Shown here one piece after another: positions 24,248-31,250 of a stretch of 42,995 nt of DNA. Within the stretch, counting starts at the first letter, position 1. Each line of letters opens with the position of its first letter. Source of the stretch: a virus. Below the pieces are notes generated by a model, which saw only the letters and a program-made list of their open reading frames with translations, did not search any database and was not told the DNA's origin. A program made the position numbers and the translations under genes. The stretch is from the IMG/VR virus record IMGVR_UViG_3300037086_000089, positions 1-42,995 of that record, one strand, 5' to 3'.

Positions 24248-25819
24248 ATGATAGCAACGACGCAAACGGTCCAGACTTACTCCTTTACGCCAGGGTCCGT
24301 TCACATTGGGGCGACCTTCAACATCCCCTTCGGCTACCAGCAAACTTCCGAGATAAAAGCATCGTTGGTTCAGCCTGGATATTCCTCTGTCATACTTGTC
24401 CTGGGAGTGGACTTCAACGTCACCGCTCCCTCTCCAAGCGGGGGAACGCTCACCATCGCAACGGACATCGGCGTCAATCATCCCTCATACGGTACACTCG
24501 TACTTTTGCGATCCACTGCAAAGGTGAACGCGACGAGCGTGGTCAACGGTGGAGGCATTGACGCCAACGTCCTTGAGTACGCGCTCGACGAGCTGACGCA
24601 GATGATTCAGGAATCGGCAGTGGTGGGAGGAACGTCCGGCAATCCAATCCTCGCTCCCGTCACTGATCCGGCTGGATTGAATTATGTTCTCCCGGACAAC
24701 GTGACGCGCGCCCTTATGGCGCTAATGTTCGACGCGGCAGGAAATGTTATTGCGGGACTTCCTTCCGGAGTTCCCATCAACGCATATTGGCAGGCAGGGT
24801 TGGCGTCCGCCACCCCACCAATACTTTTGGCAGCCCTGGGTATTCCGACACCAATGTTTTTTGACTTAATTATTGACTCAAATGCGAAGCTGGACCTGTG
24901 GTGCCAAGCAGTAGCCGGGCAATATAAGCGCGTGTACATCAAGGCGGGAGCGTGGACGGCATCAGCCCTGAGCCCCACAGCGGGTGTGCTGGTCAACCTG
25001 GACAGCGCGGGCACCGTCTATGTATTCGCGGAGAAGGGCTCGTCGATCAACTACTCAGCCGCCTACGGCGGAATAATGTATGGTCTGTACCACGCATCGC
25101 TTGCAACCGATATGAGTCTGGAGAGATTTGAAAATGTGAAACTTAACCTTACGAACAGCACTCCGGGGACGGCAGACGCATTCGAGAATTGCACCAATCT
25201 TATAAATTGCACCGCAAACGTAACGGGCACGAACCTCTATGCCTTCCGCTACTGCACCAACCTTGTGAATTGCACCGGAACAGGAACGTCTTCAACGGTC
25301 AGCGTAGGCGTGGGATTTGGTAACTGCACCAATCTTGTGAATTGTGTTGCCACCGGAATATGCAATGCGAGCGGGAACGCTTATGGTATGTCGGCTTGCA
25401 CAAATCTCACAAACTGCACCGCGGTTGCAACGGTGAATGGCGGTGGGGCGGGATATGGTTATGCCTTCTTTGCTTGCACACACCTCACAAACTGCACGGG
25501 GACTGCAACAGGAAGCGCTACTGGCGGAGGGGTTGCTTTTAAAAATTGCAACAGGCTGAACAATTGCGTGGGCGTAGGAAACGGGGGGGCCTCGAGCGGT
25601 CCCGGCTACGGCTTTGATACTTGTATAACCGTACTCGGATGCGCAGGCCAGGGGCTCGCTGCCGGGTCCGGGGTGGGCTACGGATTCTTCGGCTGTACCA
25701 AGATGCAACAGAACAAGCCGTCGGCGGGATCAAAGACGGCAACTTATAACACAAGCTATGCCGACAGCGGATCATCGAATGCCTGCGCGGACACCGCGGC
25801 GGGCGGCTACAATTCATAA
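24248..25819 (+). CDS. Tail fibre/spike with Cys-ladder repeats
   Basis: A 523-aa protein. Residues 1-120 resemble the T7-type fibre N-terminus that attaches to the tail: TYSFTPG...ATFNIPFGYQQTSEIKASL...VDFNVTAP...YGTLVLLRST. A linker and shaft follow. From residue 312 there are seven to eight tandem units of about 24-27 aa, each like CTNLxNCTGxG...GYGF, with two Cys five residues apart per unit. Stacked repeats of this kind suggest a beta-helix with columns of Cys. The last 17 residues are encoded partly by a 39-bp sequence that recurs at 26239. Role: recognising the host surface. Confidence 0.75.
   Translation: MIATTQTVQTYSFTPGSVHIGATFNIPFGYQQTSEIKASLVQPGYSSVILVLGVDFNVTAPSPSGGTLTIATDIGVNHPSYGTLVLLRSTAKVNATSVVNGGGIDANVLEYALDELTQMIQESAVVGGTSGNPILAPVTDPAGLNYVLPDNVTRALMALMFDAAGNVIAGLPSGVPINAYWQAGLASATPPILLAALGIPTPMFFDLIIDSNAKLDLWCQAVAGQYKRVYIKAGAWTASALSPTAGVLVNLDSAGTVYVFAEKGSSINYSAAYGGIMYGLYHASLATDMSLERFENVKLNLTNSTPGTADAFENCTNLINCTANVTGTNLYAFRYCTNLVNCTGTGTSSTVSVGVGFGNCTNLVNCVATGICNASGNAYGMSACTNLTNCTAVATVNGGGAGYGYAFFACTHLTNCTGTATGSATGGGVAFKNCNRLNNCVGVGNGGASSGPGYGFDTCITVLGCAGQGLAAGSGVGYGFFGCTKMQQNKPSAGSKTATYNTSYADSGSSNACADTAAGGYNS
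25765..25803 (+). repeat. 39-bp direct repeat, copy 1
   Basis: Identical for 39 bases to 26239-26277, and TACAATTC follows in both after a few differences. Here it encodes the C-terminus of the tail fibre; in copy 2 it is read in another frame. The two copies flank the gene at 25832-26215. Confidence 0.95.
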
Positions 25820-25831
25820 GGAGCGAACGCC

Positions 25832-26215
25832 ATGATGCCCTGGCTTGTTCTTGCCTTTGCCCTGCAGCTCGGCTACACCCCTGACGCCACTATGCTCATG
25901 TACCAGCCGACCTTCAGCCCTCCCAACGCGATGGAGGAGGAGCTGGTTGATTTCGACTTCGAGGCGCGCCTTTTCAATTTCATCTATGTGGGCGGGAATA
26001 TGGCAGCCCCAATGTGGCACACCGTCGGGCTCTCGTTCTGGCCGAATGAACTACAGTCGGAAGTGAGGGCAGGGATCCGCATCGGAGACATCGAGGTCGG
26101 CTGGTCGCACATCTGCACCCACCCTGTCATTCCGTACGCCGCAAGGACGCAGATCTTGTGGGAAGGATGGTATGACGAGTTTCACATCAAGATTTCAGGG
26201 GAGGTACATCCATGA
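25832..26215 (+). CDS. Hypothetical protein, possible fibre accessory
   Basis: A 127-aa protein after CATAAGGAGCGAACGCC. It has a hydrophobic N-terminus (MMPWLVLAFALQLGYTPDA) that could be a short signal or simply a buried strand. A beta-rich body follows, with several aromatic residues (WHTVGLSFWPNELQSEVRAGIRIGDIEVGW). It is bracketed by 39-bp direct repeats, so it may move as a unit. No family is recognised. Position suggests a fibre partner or chaperone. Confidence 0.6.
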   Translation: MMPWLVLAFALQLGYTPDATMLMYQPTFSPPNAMEEELVDFDFEARLFNFIYVGGNMAAPMWHTVGLSFWPNELQSEVRAGIRIGDIEVGWSHICTHPVIPYAARTQILWEGWYDEFHIKISGEVHP

Positions 26216-26325
26216 GCGAGGACCAGCGTCTCTACAACCAGCGGATCATCGAATGCCTGCGCGGACACCGCGGCGGGAGGGTACAATTCGTGAAATTAGG
26301 AGGGCGCTATGTTCCTGAAAGATAG
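26212..26325 (+). CDS. Very small basic protein (37 aa) carrying repeat copy 2
   Basis: This frame begins in an ATGA overlap at 26212 and overlaps the next gene start by 17 bases. The product opens MSEDQRLYNQRIIECLRGH, is basic and ends GGRYVPER. The 39-bp repeat encodes its middle. The tight stop/start overlap suggests it is translated, but the repeat could also mean it is a remnant. No function is known. Confidence 0.4.
   Translation: MSEDQRLYNQRIIECLRGHRGGRVQFVKLGGRYVPER
26239..26277 (+). repeat. 39-bp direct repeat, copy 2
   Basis: Second exact copy of the 39-base sequence found at 25765-25803. It lies in a 37-aa reading frame just before the next structural gene. The distance between copies is 474 bp. 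Confidence 0.95.
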
Positions 26326-27148
26326 ACTTCTTGGCGAGGACGTAAAAATCCAGGGCTTCTCCGGAGTGTGCGCGGGAGCGCTCTTGTGCATCCTCAACGA
26401 CCTTGCCTCGATCGTGGCGGGGGTCACGGCAATGCCCGTCGTCTCGATGGGCGCCGTTGCCACTGGCGTGCAGCTCGATATCGCCTCATCCAGTGCCGCA
26501 GACACAGCGGCAGGGACCGGAGCTCGCACGATCACCCTCTATGGCCTGGGACCAAACTTCATCCCGAAGGTAGCAACCTACACCCTCAACGGGCAGACGG
26601 TCGTCACTACCCCCGCCACCGACAAGTGGCTCCGCGTGTTCGCGGCCAGTGTAACCACGGTTGGCTCCGGAGGGCAGGCTGCAGGAACCATCGACATCGC
26701 CGTCACGGGAACAGGAACCTTCACGGCTGGAGTCATCGCGACCCCTGCCACGGGCGGGATCCTGCGCATCCCCATTGGGCTCGGGTCTGGCTACAGCGGC
26801 TACTACACGGTGCCCTCCAACATCGCAGCCTCCCAGGGATCCCCGGCGGGCATGAGTGGACAACAACTTCGCAAGCTGAAAATCCAGGGAGTCACGCTGG
26901 GCATCGCCGCGCAGAATGCGCGCTTCCTGATCATGGCACAGCCCAACATCACCGACGGTTCATCCGCATGGGATGGGCTCCTTGTCACGCCGTGGCAGGT
27001 AGAAATGTCGGGCGCAGCGGGAGGGCCGGGCTGGATCGACCTGGCGCGCCATCTCGAGGACTTCGCCCCTGGGACCGACATCATCATGGCAATCATTCCG
27101 ACCGCGGCCTCAATCGTGAGTGCGGTCCTCGACTCTAAGATGGTCTAA
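26309..27148 (+). CDS. Virion structural protein (putative)
   Basis: A 279-aa protein behind AAATTAGGAGGGCGCT. It is beta-rich, with a stretch near residues 55-105 (SSAADTAAGTGARTITLYGLGP...YTLNGQTVVTT) of the STSAxDTxxGTGARxVxxxGLD type. That stretch recurs in virion proteins of marine and other podoviruses. The C-terminal half is also beta-rich with few charges (GWIDLARHLEDFAPGTDIIMAII). Its place after the fibre suggests a tail or head-surface structural role. It is close to the module that ends virion genes. Confidence 0.6.
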   Translation: MFLKDRLLGEDVKIQGFSGVCAGALLCILNDLASIVAGVTAMPVVSMGAVATGVQLDIASSSAADTAAGTGARTITLYGLGPNFIPKVATYTLNGQTVVTTPATDKWLRVFAASVTTVGSGGQAAGTIDIAVTGTGTFTAGVIATPATGGILRIPIGLGSGYSGYYTVPSNIAASQGSPAGMSGQQLRKLKIQGVTLGIAAQNARFLIMAQPNITDGSSAWDGLLVTPWQVEMSGAAGGPGWIDLARHLEDFAPGTDIIMAIIPTAASIVSAVLDSKMV

Positions 27149-27161
27149 GCAGGAGGAGAAA

Positions 27162-27305
27162 ATGCCGAAGAACACGAAAGTCGGACAGATGTACGACGCC
27201 ATGGTCGGGAAAGGCATGGACAAGGGGAAGGCCGCGCGCATCGCGCAGAGCAAGACCGGCAAGAGCCTCGCCACGGGCCGCAAGCCCAAAGCCAAAAGCA
27301 AGTAG
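27162..27305 (+). CDS. Small basic phage protein
   Basis: A 47-aa protein after GCAGGAGGAGAAA. The core VGQMYDAMVGKGMDKGKAARIAQSKTGKSLATG matches a small protein type frequent in environmental phages (helix, KGxxxxKAARIAQxxTGxxLxTG). It has a Lys-rich tail. Basic and helical, it may bind DNA or the virion interior. The function of this family is unknown. Confidence 0.65.
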   Translation: MPKNTKVGQMYDAMVGKGMDKGKAARIAQSKTGKSLATGRKPKAKSK

Positions 27306-27311
27306 TTCACC

Positions 27312-27680
27312 ATGGGAGTAGCCGAAGTATTCGCTCTCGCTGCATCCGCAGTCGCCGTCCTTGGTTTCCTCATCACGCTTTACAAACTCAGTGACGAGCG
27401 AAAGACGCGCCAAGAAGAAGCGAAAGCAAAGGAAATTTCCGACGCTGTGAAAACTGCCGAGACGGCGCGCAAGCAAGATCAGATGGAGAAAGACATCACG
27501 CACGCATACACCAAAATAGTCGCCCTCGAAAGCACCAGCCAGAACACTGCGCTGTCGATTGCGCGAATCGAAGTTGAAATGAGGACCATGCGCGAGTCTA
27601 CGCAGCATATGGAGGCGATGCTCGACGGGCATCTGCGCGAAAGCCGCGATGGCCGCGACGGAAGGGACGGCAGGTCGTGA
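27312..27680 (+). CDS. Membrane-anchored coiled-coil protein of lysis region
   Basis: A 122-aa protein with one N-terminal membrane helix at about residues 6-24 (FALAASAVAVLGFLITLY). A long charged coiled coil follows (about 28-105), then a repetitive RDGRDGRDGRS end. That layout occurs in spanin-like and holin-accessory phage proteins. It is the first gene of a membrane-protein cluster and overlaps the next gene as GTGA. Exact role is unknown. Confidence 0.6.
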   Translation: MGVAEVFALAASAVAVLGFLITLYKLSDERKTRQEEAKAKEISDAVKTAETARKQDQMEKDITHAYTKIVALESTSQNTALSIARIEVEMRTMRESTQHMEAMLDGHLRESRDGRDGRDGRS

Positions 27681-28171
27681 TTGTCACCATGGATCTCGTC
27701 AAGAATCGTGCAGCCCTCTATGCCTTCGGCCGCGTACTCCCGTGCTCGTGCAAGGTTCGCAATGAGCTGACCCCAGGGGGGCGCTCTGACGTGGTTCATT
27801 CTGAGAATGCCGACGGGACTACCGGCGTGCCCTACATGCCGCGCCCCTTTCCCTCCGGCCTCTGGACGGTAGGCAGGCCCGCGGTCATCTTCCCGGAGAA
27901 GGACGTTCATCTCTACATGTGGCCCTTCTTCATTCCCACTGACGCGCACCAGCTCGTCGACGTGTGGGAAGTCTCCCAGGAAGAAGTGCTGCATTACATC
28001 AAGCCGACCGGCCAACAGGTCATGGATTGGGGATACGGAATGCATTTCTCCAGCTCACTTACCACGCTGGGGTGCGAGAAAATTCTGATAGAGTCCGACC
28101 TGCGCTGGCTCGTGGATCAGATCAACGGGGTTCACGCCCAAGGAAACGTCGTGCAGGTGAATGCAGAATGA
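27677..28171 (+). CDS. Candidate cell-wall-active enzyme (L,D-transpeptidase-like pattern)
   Basis: A 164-aa soluble protein with its start at GTG 27677 (GTGA overlap) or ATG 27689. The late motif YGMHFSSSLTTLGCEKI resembles the HxxxS..LGC/SxGC active-site region of the YkuD/Tlde1 class, with the following LRWLVDQIN helix. It sits between a membrane coiled-coil protein and holin-like genes, where an endolysin is expected, and no other endolysin was recognised. The remaining sequence does not give a firm family, so this is a guess from motif and context; it could also be a structural protein. Confidence 0.4.
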   Translation: MIVTMDLVKNRAALYAFGRVLPCSCKVRNELTPGGRSDVVHSENADGTTGVPYMPRPFPSGLWTVGRPAVIFPEKDVHLYMWPFFIPTDAHQLVDVWEVSQEEVLHYIKPTGQQVMDWGYGMHFSSSLTTLGCEKILIESDLRWLVDQINGVHAQGNVVQVNAE

Positions 28172-28272
28172 TGCTCCTTTTCTGGCTCTTGGCAATCGGG
28201 GTGGCGGCTCCGTTCGTAGCGGCAGCTCTCGCCCTGCTCATCATGTACCCTATGAGGAGGATCACGAAATGA
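28168..28272 (+). CDS. Tiny membrane protein
   Basis: A 34-aa frame that starts and ends in ATGA overlaps. Residues 2-28 are one hydrophobic helix (MLLFWLLAIGVAAPFVAAAL...), followed by a basic end (RRITK), giving an N-out/C-in orientation by the positive-inside rule. It may be a small holin, antiholin or lysis accessory. Its short length makes the call depend on overlaps with neighbours. Confidence 0.5.
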   Translation: MMLLFWLLAIGVAAPFVAAALALLIMYPMRRITK

Positions 28273-28502
28273 AAAAGAAGTGGTGGAGAAGCAAAACGCT
28301 CTGGTTCAACTTTGTCACGATCGGCCTGGGAGTGCTTGGCGCGCTGCAGACGGTGATCGACAACAAGATCGCCGAGTATGTCATTGTCGGCCTCGGGGGG
28401 GCGGGCAACGCCATCCTGCGCATCTGGTTTACTGACACCGGCATTGCGAGCGCCTCGGTCACTTCGACTATCGTTCCTCCTGCCGTGAAGCCCCTGCCGT
28501 GA
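28269..28502 (+). CDS. Holin-like protein
   Basis: A 77-aa protein starting in an ATGA overlap with MKKKWWRSKTLWFNFVTIG. This basic-aromatic opening ending in WFN is frequent in small phage holins. Two membrane helices are likely, at about residues 12-28 and 36-56 (YVIVGLGGAGNAILRIWF). The C-terminus is polar and Pro-rich. Holins make holes in the inner membrane at a set time. The neighbouring genes are all membrane or periplasmic, which supports this. Confidence 0.6.
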   Translation: MKKKWWRSKTLWFNFVTIGLGVLGALQTVIDNKIAEYVIVGLGGAGNAILRIWFTDTGIASASVTSTIVPPAVKPLP

Positions 28503-28825
28503 AAGTATTCTGGAAGTGGGTCAAGATCGCCGGGGGGATCCTCCTCGGCCTACTCATCACCGGCCTCGTCATCGCCGTGGAGGTACTCAGTGCGAAAAAT
28601 AAGCGCCTTGCTGGCTCTACTCCTTCTGGCAAGCAGTCTGTCAGCTCAATCAGTAACGATCTCACAGGCAAAGTGGGACGAATTACTGGCGATATTGGCG
28701 ACCTACGGACAGATACCGCCGCAGTTGGACAAGCTGGGGACGCAGCTCACGGACTTGCAGACCAGCTTCGGGCAACGAATCAACGACTTGCAGACTGGAT
28801 TCGATCAGTACAAGCAGGAAGTTGA
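28499..28825 (+). CDS. Inner-membrane spanin-like protein (overlapping frame pair)
   Basis: A 108-aa protein with a GTG start at 28499 (GTGA overlap). An N-terminal membrane helix at about residues 8-31 (IAGGILLGLLITGLVIAVEVL) is followed by a periplasmic, Asp/Gln/Arg-rich helical tail. Its last 236 bases overlap, in a different frame, a gene encoding a secreted protein. That N-in, helix-out architecture with an overlapping partner recalls Rz/Rz1. The helical tail is shorter than in many i-spanins. The assignment is inferential. Confidence 0.55.
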   Translation: MKVFWKWVKIAGGILLGLLITGLVIAVEVLSAKNKRLAGSTPSGKQSVSSISNDLTGKVGRITGDIGDLRTDTAAVGQAGDAAHGLADQLRATNQRLADWIRSVQAGS

Positions 28826-28961
28826 CACCGTACTCATTCCGAAGGCAAAGACCCTTGAGTCTGACGTTTTCTGGATGAAGCTCGGGCTTGGTGGACTTGG
28901 CATCCTCGCCGTTGGCGAAGGGGCATACATAACAGGCCACGCCTTGGGGTGGTGGAAGTAA
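28590..28961 (+). CDS. Exported membrane protein overlapping the spanin-like gene
   Basis: A 123-aa protein with GTG 28590 behind GGAGGTACTCA. Residues 1-20 form a clear signal peptide (RKISALLALLLLASSLSA). A helical and Gln/Asp-rich middle follows (LDKLGTQLTDLQTSFGQ, repeated as RINDLQTGF). A C-terminal membrane helix is at about 94-118 (KLGLGGLGILAVGEGAYITG). There is no lipobox Cys, so it is not a standard Rz1 lipoprotein. A unimolecular-spanin-like or membrane-tethering role is possible. It overlaps the previous gene by 236 bases out of frame; both have good starts. Confidence 0.6.
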   Translation: MRKISALLALLLLASSLSAQSVTISQAKWDELLAILATYGQIPPQLDKLGTQLTDLQTSFGQRINDLQTGFDQYKQEVDTVLIPKAKTLESDVFWMKLGLGGLGILAVGEGAYITGHALGWWK

Positions 28962-28975
28962 CGGAGGACAGAGGC

Positions 28976-29260
28976 ATGGACGAAGAATTGAAGGCCGACG
29001 AGATCAAGATCGGAGAGGACATCAAGGTCGTCGAAGAGGACGTAGCGGCCTACGTGAAAGACTTAGAAGCGAAGGTTGCCGAGAAAGCATCTGACTTCGA
29101 GAACAAGGTGTTCGAGGCTGCGCAGAAGATGAAAGACGAGGGAAGCATCCTGGCCGAAGAGGTCAGGCGAATCGTTCTGGAGATCCGCAACGACATCAAG
29201 CACAGCTTCGCCCACCAGACATTTCTGGACGACATCCTGAGACGCCTTGGCATTCTCTGA
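28976..29260 (+). CDS. Small acidic coiled-coil protein
   Basis: A 94-aa protein starting at ATG 28976 after ACGGAGGACAGAGGC. It is nearly all helix with heptad character (KVVEEDVAAYVKDLEAKVAEKASDFENKVFEAAQKM) and has no membrane segment. It may be a soluble partner in the lysis/membrane cluster, or a small virion protein. No family is recognised. Confidence 0.6.
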   Translation: MDEELKADEIKIGEDIKVVEEDVAAYVKDLEAKVAEKASDFENKVFEAAQKMKDEGSILAEEVRRIVLEIRNDIKHSFAHQTFLDDILRRLGIL

Positions 29261-29302
29261 TATGGGAAACTGCCGGCGGGCTTAAACGCAGGAGGTGCCA
29301 CA

Positions 29303-29611
29303 ATGAAGGGCTCTGGGTTTATCGCGCTGATACTGGCAGCCTTGCTGGTTGCAATGCTGGTACCAGCGTTCGCCTTCGGGGCGAACAACGGGACGGATGC
29401 CGTCTCGATGATGGGAACCAAGATCAACGCACAGGAGGAAGTAGCCGGCATTCGTGCTGGTGAAAACATGACCGCTCTTGCGGTCCCTCCGTGGTCGTTG
29501 GCGCTTATCATCATAACTATGGTATTTCTTGTGGCGTCCACCGTCGCTGTCTACTTTTACAAATCGACGCATAGCGCAGGGGGTGACGGGCTTATTGCCC
29601 GGTTTACTTGA
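29303..29611 (+). CDS. Exported protein with C-terminal membrane helix
   Basis: A 102-aa protein behind GCAGGAGGTGCCACA. A signal peptide is likely at residues 1-26 (SGFIALILAALLVAMLVPAFAFG). A polar middle follows, then a second membrane helix at about 64-86 (LALIIITMVFLVASTVAVYFY). It could be a holin of the two-helix type or a host-envelope protein. It is the last gene before a strong terminator, so it closes the late operon. Confidence 0.6.
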   Translation: MKGSGFIALILAALLVAMLVPAFAFGANNGTDAVSMMGTKINAQEEVAGIRAGENMTALAVPPWSLALIIITMVFLVASTVAVYFYKSTHSAGGDGLIARFT

Positions 29612-29629
29612 CGCGAAGGCGAAGATCGA

Positions 29630-29654
29630 AGCCTCCCAATCGGGGGGCTTTTTT
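29630..29654 (+). terminator. Intrinsic terminator closing late operon
   Basis: AGCCTCCC pairs with GGGGGGCT (one U.G pair) around an AATC loop and is followed by TTTTT. Placed 19 bases after the last late gene and before a new promoter, it separates late genes from the recombination operon. Confidence 0.85.
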
Positions 29655-29670
29655 ATGCAAAAAATAATCC

Positions 29671-29698
29671 TTGACAATCTGTGCCACCCGTGTACTAT
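29671..29698 (+). promoter_or_regulatory. Promoter of recombination operon
   Basis: A perfect TTGACA at 29671-29676 and TACTAT at 29693-29698 are spaced by 16 bp, in an AT-rich stretch directly after the terminator. The predicted transcription start at about 29705 falls on the ATG of the following gene. Confidence 0.6.
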
Positions 29699-29704
29699 GA
29701 CACT

Positions 29705-29893
29705 ATGGCAAAGAAGAAGAGAGAGTTTCAGGATATCCGGATCAGGGAAGTTCCAACGGATCTCGCTCGGCGTTTCAGATCCGCTCTGGTGGCCGATGGA
29801 TACACCTTGAACGAATGGTTTATCCTGGAGGCTGCCAAGACTGCGCGAATCCATGAGGATCGAGTGAAGGAAGGAAGAGGAGGAAGGGGATGA
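29705..29893 (+). CDS. Ribbon-helix-helix (Arc/CopG-like) regulator
   Basis: A 62-aa basic protein. Residues about 9-50 fit the ribbon-helix-helix fold: strand FQDIRIREVP, then helices TDLARRFRSALVADG and TLNEWFILEAAKTARI. RHH dimers insert the beta ribbon into operator DNA and commonly autoregulate. It has no ribosome site and its ATG lies about 7 bases after the -10 box, so its mRNA is likely leaderless. As first gene of the recombination operon it may repress that operon. An in-frame GTG at 29681 falls inside the promoter and is rejected. Confidence 0.7.
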   Translation: MAKKKREFQDIRIREVPTDLARRFRSALVADGYTLNEWFILEAAKTARIHEDRVKEGRGGRG

Positions 29894-30891
29894 GCACCGA
29901 CTTCGAGTTGGTAGAGGACGACGAGGCACCTGAGATCGTTCACCTTCCTACCTTCGAGGCCATGGGCCTTGATCTGGAAAAGACAGCCGTGGGGGTCCCC
30001 GTCATGGAGGACCGTCGTACGTACATCGGAGGATCTGACGCCGCGGCGGCCGTCGGGGAGTCGAAGTGGAAGGACCGCTACACGCTCTGGGAGGAAAAGA
30101 CGGGGCTCGTCCAGCCCGAGGACATCAGCGGGAAGGACGCAGTGTATTGGGGGACCGTCTTGGAATCCATCGTGGCGCAGGAGTACGCTCGGAGGGCGGG
30201 AGTGCAGGTCCGCCGCGTGCCGAGGCTCATCCGCCACCCGAAGTACCCTTTCATGGGCGCCCACCTTGACCGCATCATCATCAACAGCAAGGGCGCTCTT
30301 GAGGTCAAGACGACGGGCCACGAGAATGAGGAGTGGGGAGAAGAGGGAACGGACGAGGTTCCCCGCTCCTACTTCATCCAGGTCCAGCACTACATGGCTT
30401 GCACGTCCCGCGAGTTCTTCAACATCGCATTGCTCGCGGGAGGGCAGCGGTTCAAGCTCTACCACGTCCAGCGGGACGAGGGATTCATCGCCAACCTGGA
30501 GGCCCTTGAGACTGAGTTCTGGGAGTTCGTCGAGACTCGGACGCCCCCGCCGCCCGAGTCTTCTGACGAGGCGAACCGGCGGTGGCCGATCTCGCGGGAA
30601 GGGGAAGTGCAGGCGAGCGCGGAAGTCATTCAGAGCGTTGCCGAGCTTGCCCGCTTCAAGGCCGTGGAGAAGGAGGCCGTGAAAGCGCAAGAGCTTATGG
30701 AGCTGACCATCAAGGCGGCCATCGGCGACAACGGCGACACCCTCATGGCGGGGACGAAGAAGCTCTGCACATGGAAAACACAACCGAATACCCACTTCGA
30801 GGAGAAGCGGTTCAAGCTGGAACATCCGGATTTGGCCGAGAAATACACCCCGAAGGACAAGACGAGCCGGGTTCTCCGGTTGAGCAAGTAA
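29890..30891 (+). CDS. YqaJ/lambda-exonuclease-like recombination nuclease
   Basis: A 333-aa protein starting in an ATGA overlap. The YqaJ-type core is clear: YIGGSDAAAAVGESKW (residues 45-60), WGTVLES with E92, FMGAHLDRII with D127, then ALEVKTTG with E138 and K140, the PD-(D/E)xK set. A helical C-terminus follows. These enzymes chew 5' ends of double-strand breaks to give 3' tails for annealing. The downstream genes are its usual companions, including a probable annealing protein at 31973. Role: phage homologous recombination and concatemer or end repair. Confidence 0.85.
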   Translation: MSTDFELVEDDEAPEIVHLPTFEAMGLDLEKTAVGVPVMEDRRTYIGGSDAAAAVGESKWKDRYTLWEEKTGLVQPEDISGKDAVYWGTVLESIVAQEYARRAGVQVRRVPRLIRHPKYPFMGAHLDRIIINSKGALEVKTTGHENEEWGEEGTDEVPRSYFIQVQHYMACTSREFFNIALLAGGQRFKLYHVQRDEGFIANLEALETEFWEFVETRTPPPPESSDEANRRWPISREGEVQASAEVIQSVAELARFKAVEKEAVKAQELMELTIKAAIGDNGDTLMAGTKKLCTWKTQPNTHFEEKRFKLEHPDLAEKYTPKDKTSRVLRLSK

Positions 30892-30901
30892 AGGAGGAAG
30901 C

Positions 30902-31249
30902 ATGAAAACTGAGGTCAAGAGAGTAGCGCTATCGACTCTCGGATCGGGAGCCGCTTCGGAGCTGTTCGATGCCAAGATGAAGGAAGTCTTGGACAACATC
31001 GCCGACGTGAACACCCCGTACAAATCGGCGCGCACCATCGTCCTCACGGTGAAGGTGTTCCCAAACGAGGCGCGCGACTACGCTACGCTGGAGATCAGCG
31101 CGGACGCGAAGCTCGCCAAGTACAAGGGCTATGAGACGCACGCTCACATCGGCCAGGAAGCCGGGGAGCTTGTCGCTTTCGAGGAGGAAGTGAAGCAGCC
31201 GCAACTTCCCCTTAACGTCACAGAGATGCCGCAGGCAGGGAGGAAGTAG
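30902..31249 (+). CDS. Phage recombination-cluster protein (annotated elsewhere as replication terminator protein)
   Basis: A 115-aa protein after AAGGAGGAAGC. The pattern ALSTLGSGAASELFDAKMKEVLDNIADVNT, then RTIVLTVKVFPNEARDYATLEISA, is shared with small proteins beside phage recombinases that databases often call replication terminator protein without proof. It has a helical N-terminus and a beta-rich middle. The name is historical. It probably works with the exonuclease/annealing pair. Confidence 0.65.
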   Translation: MKTEVKRVALSTLGSGAASELFDAKMKEVLDNIADVNTPYKSARTIVLTVKVFPNEARDYATLEISADAKLAKYKGYETHAHIGQEAGELVAFEEEVKQPQLPLNVTEMPQAGRK

Positions 31250-31250
31250 G

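Noticed and set aside
24248-26325. Diversity-generating retroelement acting on the tail fibre (repeat near fibre 3' end)
   Set aside because: The two repeat copies are identical, with no adenine-specific changes, and no reverse transcriptase gene was found on either strand.
29728-31047. 439-aa minus-strand frame opposite the recombination genes
   Set aside because: It is a shadow of clear plus-strand genes, with no ribosome site and a composition rich in Leu/Arg/Pro/His.
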